NCBI GenBank assembly: GCA_030740335.1
Contig: JASLXL010000052.1
Location: 1 to 6,296, forward strand
DNA from: SAR202 cluster bacterium
GTDB lineage: Bacteria > Chloroflexota > Dehalococcoidia > SAR202 > CAJWER01
Reading direction: 5' to 3'
Length of the DNA: 6,296 nt
The notes under the pieces were generated by a model that saw only the letters and a list, made by a program, of their open reading frames with translations, did no database searches and had not been told where the DNA came from. Numbering within the stretch: position 1 is the first letter of the stretch; each line of letters starts with the position of its first letter. Made by a program: the position numbers and the translations under genes. Positions 4,832 to 6,296 of the stretch are shown here, piece by piece.

Positions 4832-6118
4832 ATGCCGAAGATAGCTTTGGTTGGTGCTGGTAGCGTGGTGTTCGCACGCAGATTCTTGCAGGACGTGGTG
4901 GGCACCCCATCGCTGGCCGATTTTGACATCGCACTCATGGATGTTTCTGAAGATCGGCTGGATCTGATTGGTGCGTATGCCAGACGTCTGGTCTCCGATA
5001 TGGGGACGTCCGCCACGGTGGACACGACGACAGACAGACTACGGGCTCTCGAAGGGGCGGACTACGTGATCACCACTATTCGTGTTGGGGACAACCTGGC
5101 CATCGACCAGGGTATCCCCCTCGAATACGGTCTGGACCAGTCGGTTGCGGATACGATCGGCCCGGGGGGCGTGTTCAAGGCCCTGCGGACCGTGCCGGCA
5201 CTGCTGGAAATTTGCGAGGATATGGAGAGGGCGTGTCCCGACGCACTCCTGTTGCAGTACACCAACCCCATGGCCATGGCGTGCTGGGCCATCGCCGAGG
5301 CGACTGATATACAGGCCGTGGGGTTGTGCCACAGCGTCCAGCACACGACGGATCAGCTCGCGGAGTACATAAGCGCGCCACGGGAGAGTGTGTCGGCTTG
5401 GGTGGCGGGCATCAACCACATGGCGTGGTTTCTTCGATTCGAACGCGACGGTGAGGATGCTTACCCGGAGCTGTGGGACGCGCTCGAAAATGACGAGACG
5501 TTTGCACTGGATCCGGTGCGATTCGAGGTGATGCGCCACTTCGGGTTCTTCGTGTCTGAGTCTACGCGCCATATGTCCGAGTACGTTCCATATTTCCGGA
5601 CTAAGGCCGAGCGGATGGAGCGATTCGGATTGAGCGCGATATCGACGGACCTGTCGCGGCTGGAGACACGCAACGATGCATACTTCACCGCGTTGCGGGA
5701 TGATGTGATGGGGCCAACGCCACTGAGCGCCGAGCCCTCCGACGAGTACGCCTCGACCATCATGAACTCTATCGAGACCGGCGAGCCCGCGACCATCAAC
5801 GGAAACGTCCCGAACTTCGGTCTGATTTCGAGCCTTGCCGAGGGGGCGTGTGTCGAGGTCCCCTGTCTCGTGGATGAGCTGGGGCTGCACCCGATGGCCG
5901 TCGGAGAGTTACCTCCGCACCTGGCGGCGTTGTGTCGCTCCAACATGGCGGTCCAAGAGCTGGCGGTCAGGGCCGTCCTAGAGGGCAGCCGCGATGCGGC
6001 GAGGCATGCTGTCATGCTGGATCCGCTGACCTCCGCAACGCTGTCACTGGACGAGATCGATTCCATGTTCGACGAGATGTGGGCTGCTCATGGTGACCAG
6101 CTCTCCATCTACTCATGA
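4832..6118 (+). CDS. Glycoside hydrolase family 4 protein, probable alpha-galactosidase (MelA type)
   Basis: A complete 428-aa GH4 enzyme, the usual length for the family. GH4 enzymes use NAD+ and a divalent metal (typically Mn2+): they oxidise C3 of the sugar, eliminate the glycoside, add water and reduce again. Seen here are the Rossmann motif KIALVGAGSVVFARRFLQDV (residues 3-22), GPGGVFKALRTVP (110-122), TNPMA (144-148; Asn145 expected at the substrate), GLCHSVQHT (164-172; Cys166 the expected metal ligand) and AGINHMAWFL (192-201; His196 the second ligand). The CHSV signature is the one associated with alpha-galactosidases such as MelA, rather than CHE (alpha-glucosidase) or CN (6-phospho-glycosidases). 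No signal peptide, so cytoplasmic. The final TGA overlaps the ATG of the next gene. The exact substrate remains inferred; galacturonate-type relatives exist. Confidence 0.88.
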   Translation: MPKIALVGAGSVVFARRFLQDVVGTPSLADFDIALMDVSEDRLDLIGAYARRLVSDMGTSATVDTTTDRLRALEGADYVITTIRVGDNLAIDQGIPLEYGLDQSVADTIGPGGVFKALRTVPALLEICEDMERACPDALLLQYTNPMAMACWAIAEATDIQAVGLCHSVQHTTDQLAEYISAPRESVSAWVAGINHMAWFLRFERDGEDAYPELWDALENDETFALDPVRFEVMRHFGFFVSESTRHMSEYVPYFRTKAERMERFGLSAISTDLSRLETRNDAYFTALRDDVMGPTPLSAEPSDEYASTIMNSIETGEPATINGNVPNFGLISSLAEGACVEVPCLVDELGLHPMAVGELPPHLAALCRSNMAVQELAVRAVLEGSRDAARHAVMLDPLTSATLSLDEIDSMFDEMWAAHGDQLSIYS

Positions 6119-6296
6119 ATCTCCCAGAGCGACCGAAGTACCCGGACCTGCCACGGCTGCGAATCGTCGACCCACAGTGGGTAACGTTCGAGGGCAAGCA
6201 GGCGCTGTATCTTCGAGACCCACTCGGACTGTCCGGGACGGCTGTCCTGGTGCCGCCAGAGCTGTCTCCGATACTGTCGTTGTTGGACGGCACCCG
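6115..6296 (+). CDS. MEMO/AmmeMemoRadiSam system B-like protein, N-terminal part (runs off the right edge)
   Basis: 60 complete codons are visible. The start overlaps the GH4 stop as ATGA, and no Shine-Dalgarno is seen, so translation is probably coupled to that of GH4. The segment LPRLRIVDPQWVTFEGKQAL (residues 12-31), then LYLRDPLGLSG (31-41) and VLVPPELSPILSLLDGT (44-60), closely follows the short N-terminal domain that precedes the MEMO domain in many bacterial AmmeMemoRadiSam system protein B entries: L-R-x-V/I-D, E/Q-G-x-x-x-L-x-L-R-D-P-L-G-L, then V-P-x-x-L-x-x-L-L-x-L-x-D-G-T. The catalytic-like MEMO domain itself would lie beyond the edge and cannot be checked. The assignment rests on the resemblance of this short N-terminus only. 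Confidence 0.6.
   Translation, partial: MNLPERPKYPDLPRLRIVDPQWVTFEGKQALYLRDPLGLSGTAVLVPPELSPILSLLDGT

Noticed and set aside
4567..5025. 152-codon minus-strand frame across the GH4 start
   Set aside because: Overlaps the conserved Rossmann start of GH4 and the upstream noncoding region; Ser/Thr/Arg-rich with no family resemblance.
5039..5890. 283-codon minus-strand frame opposite the GH4 gene
   Set aside because: Entirely inside an intact GH4 gene with full motifs; His/Arg/Leu-rich shadow composition and no domain.

Overview
The window is bacterial and moderately GC-rich by eye. It has Shine-Dalgarno sequences of the AGGAG type, sigma70-like -35/-10 boxes, and tRNA genes that encode their own CCA end. 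DUF1501 and DUF1800 proteins without export leaders, a GH4 glycosidase, a decayed Gfo/Idh/MocA oxidoreductase and a MEMO-type (AmmeMemoRadiSam B-like) N-terminus would all fit an environmental Chloroflexota-like bacterium. No rRNA or marker protein is present, so the phylum is a weak guess.

Left part, minus strand (3129 down to 1): a probable three-gene operon reads leftwards as DUF1501 protein (3031-1889), DUF1800 protein (1802-387) and an NHL beta-propeller protein (358 to beyond the left edge). Gaps are 86 and 28 nt, and each gene has a good Shine-Dalgarno. A sigma70-like promoter lies upstream. Its -10 box sits inside a perfect 10-bp palindrome, and the predicted transcript start rules out the longest DUF1501 reading. 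DUF1501 and DUF1800 proteins are a recurrent pair of unknown biochemical role.

Middle (3226-3441, plus strand): a strong promoter drives tRNA-Phe(GAA) and then tRNA-Gly(GCC). The Gly tRNA has an unusual C1:G72 first pair. About 480 nt without a convincing gene follow, with several CGTACGT-type palindromes.

Right part, plus strand: a 77-aa protein carries two copies of an HPxxCxCxxC motif (a predicted metal-binding knuckle), a basic N-terminus and an acidic tail. Next come the remains of a Gfo/Idh/MocA dehydrogenase, with both ends recognisable but the middle missing and several small lesions. After a 200-nt gap there is an intact GH4 glycosidase whose CHSV signature points to alpha-galactosidase. 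Its stop overlaps the start of a gene that runs off the right edge and looks like the N-terminal domain of MEMO/AmmeMemoRadiSam B-type proteins.

The best candidates for something undescribed are the duplicated-knuckle small protein, the DUF1501/DUF1800/NHL operon with its palindromic promoter, the C1:G72 tRNA-Gly, and the noncoding CGTACGT repeats. No defence system, CRISPR array, insertion sequence or phage gene is visible.
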